Translations under genes and position numbers: made by a program
Shown: positions 17,703 to 25,482 of the stretch, piece after piece
Layout: the number at the start of each line of letters is the position of its first letter
Numbering within the stretch: position 1 is the first letter of the stretch
Notes under the pieces: model-generated
Told to the model about the DNA's origin: nothing
Seen by the model: the letters and a program-made list of their open reading frames with translations, nothing else
The model's database searches: none
DNA from: Clostridia bacterium
GTDB taxonomy: Bacteria; Bacillota; Clostridia; UMGS1810
DNA length: 31,900 nt
Assembly (NCBI GenBank): GCA_016293435.1
Contig: JAEDEG010000024.1
Span: forward strand, 1 to 31,900
Direction: 5' to 3'

Positions 17703-17733
17703 ATTTTTACAAACCCTTGAATTTTAAATTTAT

Positions 17734-20700
17734 TCAGATTTTTTCTACACCAATCTTAAGCTTTTCGCCGTTGATATTCCATTCTTTGGCGTTGGCAAAT
17801 TCTGCTGCGGTGATAATGTCCTCTGCCAGAACTTCTTCTTTTATAAAATCGGCATTGCCGCAAACCACAGCATCAATTTTTTCATTGCCTGAGGTATATA
17901 CCTTGATGTGATCCATAACCTCAAAGCCCGAATCCTTACGCATGGTCTGGATTTTGCTTATTATTTCTCTCACATAGCCTTCTTCAATAAGCTCGTCAGA
18001 AAGTCTGGTATCGAGAACAACCGTGATGCCGTTGTCCGATTCTGACGCAAAGCCCTCAACCTGGGCAGCAGTAATAAGGAGGTCGTCTTTGGTGAGCTCA
18101 ACTTTATTGCCGTCAAAGTCGAAATTAAGCGCACCGTTTTGCTCAAGCTCATCCATTGCGGCATTACCGTCAAGAGAGGCAAGCGCTTTTTGAATTTGAC
18201 CGAGGAATTTGCCGTATTTGGGACCTACTGTTCGCAGCTGAGGCTTGAAGCTGTAGGTTGTACATTCCTTAACATCGTCGGTGAATTCTACCTCTTTAAC
18301 ATTGAGTTCATCGGCAATGATATCTGCAAAGAACTTGTCGAGAGTAAAATCTGCCTTAACATACATCTTTCCGATGGGCTGACGATTTTTGATGCCGGAG
18401 GTGTTGCGGCATGCACGGCCGAGCACAACCACGTCGAGAACCTTTTCCATATTGGCTTCAAGCTCTTCGTCAATAAATGACGCATCGCTTTTTGGAAAAT
18501 CGCACAGATGTACGCTTTCGGGAGCGGTCTTGTCAATTGAGCAAACAAGATTTCTGTATATGTCTTCTGTCATGAAGGGTATCATAGGAGCGCTGATTTT
18601 AACCAGTGTAACCAAGGTGGTATATAGGGTCATATATGCGTTTATCTTGTCGGTGGGCATATCCTTTACCCAGAAGCGCTCACGGCTTCTTCTTACATAC
18701 CAGTTGGAGAGCTCATCCACAAAGCTTTGCAATGCTCTTGCCGTTTCGGTAATCTTGTAGTTTGCAAGATTGTCGTCAACCACCTTTACAAGGGTATTTA
18801 GCTTGGAGAGCATCCATTTGTCGAGCACACTGAGTGTGGATTTGTCTATAGTATATTTTGTAGCGTCAAAATTATCTATATTTGCATATAGCACAAAGAA
18901 CGCATAGGTGTTCCAGAGTGTACCCATAAATTTGCGCTGACCTTCGGTTACCGCTGCCTTGTGAAAACGGTTGGGCAGCCAGGGGGCAGAGTTTGAATAG
19001 AAATACCATCTTATGGCGTCTGCGCCGTGCTCTGCAAGTGCATCAAAGGGATCTACCGCATTGCCCTTTGATTTGGACATCTTCTGTCCGTTTTCATCTT
19101 GAACGTGACCGAGAACGATAACGTTTTTGTAGGGGGCTTTGTTGAATATCAGGGTCGATATTGCAAGCAGCGAATAGAACCACCCTCTTGTTTGGTCAAC
19201 AGCTTCACTTATGAAGTCTGCGGGAAAGTTATCATCAAAAATTTCTTTGTTTTCAAAGGGATAGTGCCACTGTGCAAAGGGCATTGCTCCCGAGTCAAAC
19301 CAGCAGTCAATAACCTCTGATACTCTGTGCATCTCACCGCCGCAGTCGGGGCATTTGATGGTTACTGCATCAATGTAGGGGCGGTGAAGCTCAATTTCGT
19401 CGGGGCAGTTGTCACTCATGGACTTGAGCTCCTCTATTGAACCTATTGCATGACGTTTGCCGCAGGAGCATTCCCAGATGTTTAAGGGAGTACCCCAATA
19501 TCTGTCACGGCTTACGCCCCAGTCCTGCACGTTTTTGAGCCAATCGCCAAAACGGCCGGTACCGATTGATTCGGGAATCCAGTTGATTGTATTGTTGTTG
19601 CGGATGAGGTCATCTCTTACCGCAGTCATTTTTATGAACCAACTCTCTCTTGCATAGTATATAAGAGGAGTGTCGCATCTCCAGCAGAAGGGATAATCAT
19701 GCTCAAACTTGGGAGCGTCAAAGAGCAAGCCTCTCGATTCGAGATCTACGAGCACTTTTGGGTCTGCATCTTTAACAAAGAGACCTGCAAAGGGAGTTTC
19801 GTCGGTCAGGTTGCCGGCAGCGTCGACAAACTGAACAAAGGGCAGGTCATATTTTCTGCCTACCTGAGCATCATCTTCACCAAATGCGGGTGCAATGTGA
19901 ACAATACCTGTACCGTCTGACATTGTAACATAGCTGTCGCAGGTTACAAAATGAGCTTTTTTGCCCTGTTTTTCGCAGGGTGCCTTCTGACATTCAAAAA
20001 GAGGCTCATATTCTTTGTATTCAAGATCGGCACCCTTGTACTGCTCTATGATTTCATATGCATTGCCATCCTCCGAAAGCCCGCCGAGCACCTTGTCGAG
20101 AAGGGCATTTGCCATGTAATATACATAGCCGTCGGCCGCTTTTACCTTGCAGTAGTCATCGTCGGGATTAACACAGAGCGCAACATTTGACGGAAGTGTC
20201 CACGGGGTGGTTGTCCATGCCAAAAAGTATGCGTCTTCGCCAACGACCTTAAAGCGAACAACTGCCGAACGCTCTTTTACTGCCTTGTAGCCCTGGGCCA
20301 CTTCGTGAGAGGAAAGAGGTGTTCCGCAACGTGGGCAGTACGGAACAATCTTAAAGCCTTTGTATAGAAGATCTTTTTCCCATATTTGCTTAAGAGCCCA
20401 CCATTCCGATTCGATAAAGCTGTTGTCGTATGTAACATATGGATCATCCATGTCTGCCCAAAAGCCGACAGTAGCCGAGAAATCCTCCCACATGCCTTTA
20501 TATTTCCATACGCTCTCCTTACACTTTGTGATAAAGGGCTCAAGACCGTATTCTTCTATCTGTTCCTTACCGTCGAGACCGAGGAGCTTTTCCACTTCGA
20601 GCTCAACCGGGAGACCGTGAGTATCCCAGCCCGCCTTACGTAGAACCTTGTGCCCCTTCATGGTACGGTAACGGGGAATCATATCTTTTATTACTCTGGT

Positions 20701-20880
20701 AAGAACATGGCCTATGTGCGGCTTGCCGTTTGCTGTGGGTGGACCGTCGTAGAAGGTGTAGGTCTCGCCCTCCTTGCGGCTGTCGATACTTTTTTGAAAA
20801 ATATCGTTATCTTTCCAGAATTTTTCTATCAGTTTTTCTCTTTCAACAAAGTTGAGATTGGTATCAACCTTATTATACAT
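17734..20880 (-). CDS. ileS: Isoleucyl-tRNA synthetase, type 2
   Basis: The enzyme charges tRNA-Ile with isoleucine and edits misactivated valine. The 1048-residue length and overall sequence match the type-2 (archaeal/eukaryotic-like) IleRS found in many Clostridia; enzymes of this type are generally less sensitive to mupirocin. HIGH is at residues 55-58 (KPHIGHV) and KMSKS at 600-604. Zinc-type cysteine pairs are seen at CPRC, CWRC, CSCGKRH and CPDC. The CP1 editing insertion lies between the first of these and the KMSKS loop. An AGGAGG site precedes the ATG, and a consensus promoter lies close upstream with no T-box leader. It is convergent with the deacetylase gene and divergent from the symporter gene. 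Confidence 0.97.
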   Translation of the reverse strand: MYNKVDTNLNFVEREKLIEKFWKDNDIFQKSIDSRKEGETYTFYDGPPTANGKPHIGHVLTRVIKDMIPRYRTMKGHKVLRKAGWDTHGLPVELEVEKLLGLDGKEQIEEYGLEPFITKCKESVWKYKGMWEDFSATVGFWADMDDPYVTYDNSFIESEWWALKQIWEKDLLYKGFKIVPYCPRCGTPLSSHEVAQGYKAVKERSAVVRFKVVGEDAYFLAWTTTPWTLPSNVALCVNPDDDYCKVKAADGYVYYMANALLDKVLGGLSEDGNAYEIIEQYKGADLEYKEYEPLFECQKAPCEKQGKKAHFVTCDSYVTMSDGTGIVHIAPAFGEDDAQVGRKYDLPFVQFVDAAGNLTDETPFAGLFVKDADPKVLVDLESRGLLFDAPKFEHDYPFCWRCDTPLIYYARESWFIKMTAVRDDLIRNNNTINWIPESIGTGRFGDWLKNVQDWGVSRDRYWGTPLNIWECSCGKRHAIGSIEELKSMSDNCPDEIELHRPYIDAVTIKCPDCGGEMHRVSEVIDCWFDSGAMPFAQWHYPFENKEIFDDNFPADFISEAVDQTRGWFYSLLAISTLIFNKAPYKNVIVLGHVQDENGQKMSKSKGNAVDPFDALAEHGADAIRWYFYSNSAPWLPNRFHKAAVTEGQRKFMGTLWNTYAFFVLYANIDNFDATKYTIDKSTLSVLDKWMLSKLNTLVKVVDDNLANYKITETARALQSFVDELSNWYVRRSRERFWVKDMPTDKINAYMTLYTTLVTLVKISAPMIPFMTEDIYRNLVCSIDKTAPESVHLCDFPKSDASFIDEELEANMEKVLDVVVLGRACRNTSGIKNRQPIGKMYVKADFTLDKFFADIIADELNVKEVEFTDDVKECTTYSFKPQLRTVGPKYGKFLGQIQKALASLDGNAAMDELEQNGALNFDFDGNKVELTKDDLLITAAQVEGFASESDNGITVVLDTRLSDELIEEGYVREIISKIQTMRKDSGFEVMDHIKVYTSGNEKIDAVVCGNADFIKEEVLAEDIITAAEFANAKEWNINGEKLKIGVEKI

Positions 20881-20942
20881 TAATAATGCCTCCTGACACT
20901 TGTATTGCTGCTAATGGCACAATATCCGTATTTTATCTTTAC

Positions 20943-20971
20943 ATTATATACTATAAGCCGAGGATTGTCAA
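20943..20971 (-). promoter_or_regulatory. Consensus sigma-A promoter of ileS
   Basis: On the minus strand TTGACA (20966-20971) and TATAAT (20943-20948) are exact consensus boxes spaced 17 bases apart. The predicted leader is only about 55 bases, too short for a T-box riboswitch. Confidence 0.93.
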
Positions 20972-21055
20972 CAGTTTTTGGCTTTTGAGTTTCTTGCAGT
21001 AATTGTCATCAAATATTATTGTGTACATTGCACAAAGATTTTTGACGACAGTGTA

Positions 21056-21084
21056 TTGACAAATATCGACATATGTGATAAAAT
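21056..21084 (+). promoter_or_regulatory. Sigma-A promoter of the glycine-riboswitch/symporter unit
   Basis: TTGACA (21056-21061), a 17-base spacer and TAAAAT (21079-21084) with a TG one base upstream (extended -10). It is placed to start transcription just before the riboswitch. Confidence 0.85.
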
Positions 21085-21223
21085 TCAATGTATAATTTTA
21101 TACTCGGTGATGCTTTCAGGATAAAACTGAAAGAGCAGAGAACTCTGGAGAATCTCAATCTATGAGTGCCGAAGGTGCAAGGTGAAATATGCCGAAACTC
21201 TCAGGCAAAAGGACAGAGCACAG

Positions 21224-21250
21224 GTATGCATTTTTGTGCATACTCTTTTT
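21224..21250 (+). terminator. First hairpin of the riboswitch expression platform
   Basis: GTATGCA (21224-21230) pairs with TGCATAC (21237-21243) across a 6-base loop and is followed by TCTTTTT. It may be a terminator or a structural spacer hairpin nested inside the alternative pairing. Confidence 0.65.
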
Positions 21251-21254
21251 CAGA

Positions 21255-21280
21255 GTTATCGCTGTGCCGGTAACTTTTTT
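21255..21280 (+). terminator. Second hairpin (likely main terminator) of the riboswitch platform
   Basis: GTTATCG (21255-21261) pairs with CGGTAAC (21268-21274), including one G-U pair, across a 6-base loop and is followed by six Ts. It lies directly before the symporter's ribosome binding site, the usual place for a regulated intrinsic terminator. Confidence 0.7.
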
Positions 21281-21300
21281 GTTTTATGGGAGGAGTTTTT

Positions 21301-22740
21301 ATGGAATTTTTAAAACAGCTTGAGCAGTCTGTTCTCGATGCTGTAAACATCATCAATTCTTACATGGCAGACTATGTACTCATCATTCTTCTGATCGGAA
21401 TAGGTCTTTTTTTCTCATTTAAGACCCGCTTCGTTCAGGTGCGTTGTTTTGGTGAAGGTATCAAAAGTGTTTTTTCCAACTTTTCAATGAGAGGCGGAAA
21501 ACAGAAGGGCGGCATGAGCTCTTTTCAGGCACTTGCAACCGCAGTTGCAGGTCAGGTTGGCACAGGTAACATCGTAGGTGCTTCGGGCGCGATTTTGCTT
21601 GGCGGTCCCGGAGCTATATTTTGGATGTGGATTATAGCATTTCTCGGTATGGCAACAATATATGCCGAAGCTGTGCTCGCTCAGGAAACAAGAAAGGTAG
21701 ATAGTGACGGTACGGTTCACGGCGGCCCAATCTACTACATAAAGCAGGCCTTCAAAGGTAGGTTTGGTCAATTTCTTGCAGTTTTCTTTGCAGTGGCAAC
21801 TGTCATTGCTCTTGGTTTTACAGGCGGAATGGTACAGTCAAATTCAATTGGTGCTACAATGAACACAGCCTTTGGCATTCCCACTTGGGTATCCGGTGCG
21901 GTAGTTGCAATTGTTGTTGGTATTATCATCATTGGCGGTGCTCAAAGAATTGCCGCGGCGGCAGAAAAGATTGTTCCCTTTATGGCTGTTTTATACATCC
22001 TTGGCGGTCTTGTTGTTATTGCGGTCAATATTACCAGAATACCCGAAACCTTTGCTCTTATTTTCAAATATGCGTTTAAGCCTCAGGCTCTTATTGGCGG
22101 CGGCTTTGGTGCGGCTCTTAAGATGGCAATAAGCCAAGGTGCAAAAAGAGGTCTTTTTTCAAACGAAGCCGGTATGGGTTCCACACCTCACGCTCACGCT
22201 ATGGCAAACGGCAAAACTCCTCACGAGCAGGGTGTGGCCGCTATGATGGGTGTTTTCCTCGATACATTTGTAGTTTTGACAATGACAGCTCTTGTTGTTA
22301 TCTCATGTCTCTATGCCGGCAACGGTCCTTTGAGTGCTGCAGGTGATCCGGCAGTGGTTTCGGCAGCAGCAGGACTTGACAAAACAAATATGGCTCAAAT
22401 GGCTTTCGGCTCGGTGTTCGGCAATTGGTTAGGAAACGCATATGTTGCAATTTGCCTTATGTTCTTTGCTTTCACAACCATTATAAGCTGGAATTTATTT
22501 GGTGAAATCAACTTTAACTACCTTTTTGGCAAAAAATCCAAAATCGTATATTCCGTAATTTCGGTTTTATTCACATTCCTTGGTGCAATTTTGTACAACG
22601 AGCTTGTATGGGTAATTCAGGACACACTCAACCAGTTTATGGTTATCCCCAACGTCATAGCCCTTGCGGCACTTTCGGCTCTTGTTGTTAAAGCCTCCAA
22701 AAGCGGCAAAGCCGACAGACTCGGCGGCAAAAGTAAATAA
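21301..22740 (+). CDS. Alanine/glycine:cation symporter (AGCS family)
   Basis: The 479-residue integral membrane protein has about eleven hydrophobic segments and AGCS signatures: 'QVGTGNIVGASGAILLGGPG' near residues 87-106, 'FSNEAGMGSTPHAHAMA', and 'GEINFNYLFG'. These carriers import alanine or glycine with Na+ or H+ across the cytoplasmic membrane. The start at 21301 is set by GGGAGGAG at 21288-21295; an ATG at 21286 lies within that site. The glycine riboswitch upstream points to glycine as a physiological substrate or signal. The gene is monocistronic and ends in a strong terminator. Confidence 0.95.
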   Translation: MEFLKQLEQSVLDAVNIINSYMADYVLIILLIGIGLFFSFKTRFVQVRCFGEGIKSVFSNFSMRGGKQKGGMSSFQALATAVAGQVGTGNIVGASGAILLGGPGAIFWMWIIAFLGMATIYAEAVLAQETRKVDSDGTVHGGPIYYIKQAFKGRFGQFLAVFFAVATVIALGFTGGMVQSNSIGATMNTAFGIPTWVSGAVVAIVVGIIIIGGAQRIAAAAEKIVPFMAVLYILGGLVVIAVNITRIPETFALIFKYAFKPQALIGGGFGAALKMAISQGAKRGLFSNEAGMGSTPHAHAMANGKTPHEQGVAAMMGVFLDTFVVLTMTALVVISCLYAGNGPLSAAGDPAVVSAAAGLDKTNMAQMAFGSVFGNWLGNAYVAICLMFFAFTTIISWNLFGEINFNYLFGKKSKIVYSVISVLFTFLGAILYNELVWVIQDTLNQFMVIPNVIALAALSALVVKASKSGKADRLGGKSK

Positions 22741-22763
22741 GATTTTTTAAGCTAATAATTATT

Positions 22764-22814
22764 AAAAATATAACCCGACCGTTTTATGTTTCAAAGCAGT
22801 CGGGTTATATTTTT
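22764..22814. terminator. Bidirectional terminator between symporter and DUF2344 gene
   Basis: Perfect 16-base arms (22764-22779 and 22799-22814, AAAAATATAACCCGAC and its complement) flanked by A/T tracts. It can serve both convergent genes. Confidence 0.92.
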
Positions 22815-22828
22815 ATTTATATCAAAAT

Positions 22829-23479
22829 TTATTTACCAAAATATATTTCTTTTCTCACAACAGTGATGTCTTTGAATTCTGCACCGTAGAAGCCGCTCAT
22901 TGCCGAAAGGAGCAAATCGGGCTTTAAGTTAAGCTTGTTGCCTGCACAAATAACTGCCGAAAGACTGTATTTTCCATCTTGTTCGGCTTTAAGTGTAAAG
23001 CTTTTTACAAAATCCTTTATATTAACCTCTTTCATACCTCTTTTTGATTTTTTTTCTATCATATAGCTTTCTTGTGAGGCAAAGCTATGTGTGTCGAGTT
23101 CCCTTGATGAAGCAAAGCTTATGTCGTAGAGGGCATATTCGATGTCATAAAAGTCGGGCAGATTGTATTTTCTTTGAGCCGAAAGGATTTTTATGCCGCT
23201 TGGCATGGCATTATTCAGAGATTTGACAAAGGTTTTTATGTCCATTTCTTCACGCAGCTCAATGTCGAGCATTTCACACTCGCTGCTCACTCCCACCGGG
23301 CAAGGCAGAGCAATGTTTAAAAGAATGTGGGGATTAAAGCCCTGCGAATATTTTACGGGGATTTTTGCTCTTTTGAAGGCTCTGTTTACACACCGCAAAA
23401 AATCGAGATGCGAAATATATTTTACTCCGTCGCCCTTGGTGTAGGTGACACGGTATATTATTTTATTTTCGTTTTTCAA
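22829..23479 (-). CDS. DUF2344 / TIGR03936 radical-SAM-linked protein
   Basis: The 216-residue protein belongs to the DUF2344 family, of unknown biochemical role, which is almost always encoded next to a TIGR03960-type radical SAM protein, as it is here. Recognisable features are 'YTKGDGVKYISHLDFLR' near the N-terminus and 'PVKYSQGFNPHILLNIALP', matching the family's S-x-GFNPHP-like motif. I set the start at a TTG (23479) preceded by GGAGGAGGGG; it then overlaps the upstream gene's end by 17 bases. An ATG at 23509 would add ten residues and lies further inside the upstream gene without a good ribosome site. Translational coupling with the radical SAM gene is likely. Confidence 0.88.
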   Translation of the reverse strand: MKNENKIIYRVTYTKGDGVKYISHLDFLRCVNRAFKRAKIPVKYSQGFNPHILLNIALPCPVGVSSECEMLDIELREEMDIKTFVKSLNNAMPSGIKILSAQRKYNLPDFYDIEYALYDISFASSRELDTHSFASQESYMIEKKSKRGMKEVNIKDFVKSFTLKAEQDGKYSLSAVICAGNKLNLKPDLLLSAMSGFYGAEFKDITVVRKEIYFGK

Positions 23480-25310
23480 AGCATACCCCTCCTCCGAAAC
23501 AGCTTGCACCGCAGTTTGAGCATTTTTCTCTGCAGTGGGGCGTTGTGGATGCCTGCTCGGCCTTTTTTGCTTCTGATATCAAAAAGTCCTTTGTTACTCC
23601 CACATCTATCATATCCCACGGAAGAACCTCGTCAAACGCGCGGCGTCTTGTGTAGAAGAATATGTCCATACTGCATTCTTCAAAGGCTTGATCCCATTTT
23701 TCTTGGCTGAATTGGTCGCTCCAGCCGTCAAATCGTATTCCGAGCTCGTGTGCCTTTAAAAGGACTTTGGAGAGCCTTCGGTCACCTCTTGCAAACACAC
23801 CCTCGAGCACACTGACGGGAGCTTCGTGGTAGTTGTATTTTATTCTCTTGTCATTCATGGCTTCCTTTAGGGCGTATTGCTTTTCTCTTAGGGTTTCTCT
23901 GTCGTCCTGCTTTGCCCACTGGAACGGCGTAAAAGCCTTTGGCACAAAGGAAGAAACCGATGTTGTGATTCTGAGACCGGGGGCACGCTTTTCCTTTGGC
24001 AGTGAAAGATATTCTCTCACCACCTTTTTTGAAAGGTCGGCAATTCCGCACACATCCTCCACGGTTTCAAAGGGCAAGCCCATCATAAAATAGAGCTTAA
24101 TTGAGCTGTATCCGCCCTCAAAGGCGGTATGGGCGGCTGTGAGGAGATCTTCCTCGGTTATGTTTTTGTTTATTACATCTCTCATTTTTTGGGTGCCGGC
24201 TTCGGGAGCAAAGGTCAGTGAGCTTTTGCGCACCTTTTGAACCTTTTGCATAAGCTCCATGGAAAAGGAATCCAGCCTGAGCGAGGGGAGCGAGAGCGAA
24301 ATGCTCTCCTTTTCAGTCATGTCGAGCAGACCGTCGGTAAATTCTCTTAGACAGGAATAATCGCTGGTAGAGAGTGACGAAAGGCTTATTTCTTCGTATC
24401 CGGTGGAGTCGATCAGCTTTTGGGCACAGTCGAGCAGGGTTGATGGCTGTTTTTCTCTCACCGGACGGTATATCATGCCCGCCTGGCAAAAACGGCATCC
24501 TCGGAGGCATCCTCTGAAAATTTCAAGCATGATTCTGTCGTGCACAATTTCTATAAAGGGAACAACAAATTTGTCGGGATAATATACCTTGTCGAGGTTT
24601 TTGATAATTCTTTTTCTCACCTTTTTTGGCACAAAGTCATATTTGGTATCAATAGCCATAACAGTGCCGTCGGCATTGTAGCTTATTTCATAAAATGAAG
24701 GTACGTATATGCCCTCAATGGAGGAAATTTTTTTGAGGAAGTCAAAGCGGGATCCGCCTTCTTTTTTCCACTCCTTGTACGCGTCCATAACCTCGAGGTT
24801 CACTTCTTCACCTTCGCCGAGGATATAGAAATCGGCAAAGTCGGCAAGCGCCTCGGCACTGTAGGCACAAGGGCCTCCCATACACACAAAGGGTTCTCCC
24901 TCTCCGCGGTCGGCGGCAAGAAGGGGAATTTTTGCAAGGTCGAGCATATTTATTATATTGGTGTAGCACATTTCGTATTGAAGTGTGAATCCCAAAAAGT
25001 CAAAATCCTTTATGGCATCCATAGATTCAAGACCGTAGAGGGGAATGTCTGCCTTACGCATCTGCTCTTCCATATCAATCCACGGAGCAAACACTCTTTC
25101 GCACCATATGTCGTCTCTCTCGTTCATGAGAGAATACAGTATTTTCATGCCTAAATGCGACATTCCCACTTCATACACATCGGCAAAGCAAAAGGCAAAG
25201 CGTATGTCTACCTCGGCGGCATTCTTCACAATGCTGTTGAGCTCTCCACCGGTGTAGCGCGCCGGCTTTTCCACAAATGGCAGCACATTTTCTATCTGTT
25301 GTTTAAGCAT
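23463..25310 (-). CDS. TIGR03960-family B12-binding-type radical SAM protein
   Basis: The 615-residue protein has an N-terminal B12-binding-like Rossmann region (about 30-180) with 'FADVYEVGMSHLGMKILY'. The radical SAM core follows, with the 4Fe-4S ligands C268, C272 and C275 in GCLRGCRFCQ. Its C-terminus is rich in cysteine (CREKCSNCGASC). The reaction is not established for this family; a role in RNA or ribosome modification is often suggested because its genes usually lie beside rng/rplU/rpmA. The start at 25310 (MLKQQIENVLPFVEKPARY) has AAAGGA eight bases upstream and matches the family N-terminus. An ATG at 25346 would begin only two or three bases from the predicted transcript start, so it is unlikely. 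Confidence 0.92.
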   Translation of the reverse strand: MLKQQIENVLPFVEKPARYTGGELNSIVKNAAEVDIRFAFCFADVYEVGMSHLGMKILYSLMNERDDIWCERVFAPWIDMEEQMRKADIPLYGLESMDAIKDFDFLGFTLQYEMCYTNIINMLDLAKIPLLAADRGEGEPFVCMGGPCAYSAEALADFADFYILGEGEEVNLEVMDAYKEWKKEGGSRFDFLKKISSIEGIYVPSFYEISYNADGTVMAIDTKYDFVPKKVRKRIIKNLDKVYYPDKFVVPFIEIVHDRIMLEIFRGCLRGCRFCQAGMIYRPVREKQPSTLLDCAQKLIDSTGYEEISLSSLSTSDYSCLREFTDGLLDMTEKESISLSLPSLRLDSFSMELMQKVQKVRKSSLTFAPEAGTQKMRDVINKNITEEDLLTAAHTAFEGGYSSIKLYFMMGLPFETVEDVCGIADLSKKVVREYLSLPKEKRAPGLRITTSVSSFVPKAFTPFQWAKQDDRETLREKQYALKEAMNDKRIKYNYHEAPVSVLEGVFARGDRRLSKVLLKAHELGIRFDGWSDQFSQEKWDQAFEECSMDIFFYTRRRAFDEVLPWDMIDVGVTKDFLISEAKKAEQASTTPHCREKCSNCGASCFGGGVCFEKRK

Positions 25311-25354
25311 TTGTATATTTCCTTTCATTATTGTATACTTATCCAATTACAATC

Positions 25355-25383
25355 ATTATACCTCAAACTGACGGTTTTTTCAA
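25355..25383 (-). promoter_or_regulatory. Sigma-A promoter of the radical SAM / DUF2344 operon
   Basis: On the minus strand TTGAAA (25378-25383) and TATAAT (25355-25360) are spaced by 17 bases. Transcription should begin near 25348, which supports the downstream ATG at 25310 as the true start. Confidence 0.85.
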
Positions 25384-25420
25384 CAATAATTTAAGATGAT
25401 TGGCATTGTATTAAATTTTA

Positions 25421-25457
25421 AAAATGCCCCCAAAATTCATCACAGAATTTTGGGGGC
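25421..25457 (-). terminator. Intrinsic terminator of the exporter/SLH operon
   Basis: GCCCCCAAAATTC (25426-25438) and its exact complement (25445-25457) form a 13-base-pair stem with a 6-base loop. On the minus strand it is followed by a T-run. It ends the transcript running leftward from 31665. Confidence 0.92.
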
Positions 25458-25482
25458 GCCTTTTGGCTATATTATCCGATAT

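Larger units (their letters stand above)
21112..21281 (+). promoter_or_regulatory. Glycine riboswitch (single aptamer) with expression platform
   Basis: The conserved glycine-aptamer core is present: GCCGAAGG near 21168-21175, then 'CCGAAACTCTCAGGCAAAAG' at 21192-21211 and GACAGAG. P1 pairs CTCTG (21143-21147) with CAGAG (21214-21218). Only one aptamer is seen. A 5' hairpin, CTTTCAG/CTGAAAG (21113-21119 with 21127-21133), sits where single-aptamer versions often keep a 'ghost' stem. Two hairpins with T-runs follow. CAGAGTT at 21251-21257 can pair with AACTCTG at 21141-21147, competing with P1 and with the second terminator. That predicts termination when glycine is bound, which is an inference. 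It controls the downstream amino-acid symporter. Confidence 0.93.

Noticed and set aside
20972..21055. Possible T-box or other leader RNA between ileS and the symporter
   Set aside because: No T-box sequence or specifier stem is seen; the stretch lies upstream of both promoters.
21286..21300. ATG at 21286 as symporter start
   Set aside because: It lies within the ribosome site (ATGGGAGGAG) and just after the terminator T-run.
25311..25346. Longer radical SAM protein from ATG at 25346
   Set aside because: The predicted transcript start near 25348 leaves no room for a ribosome site, and the family N-terminus matches 25310.
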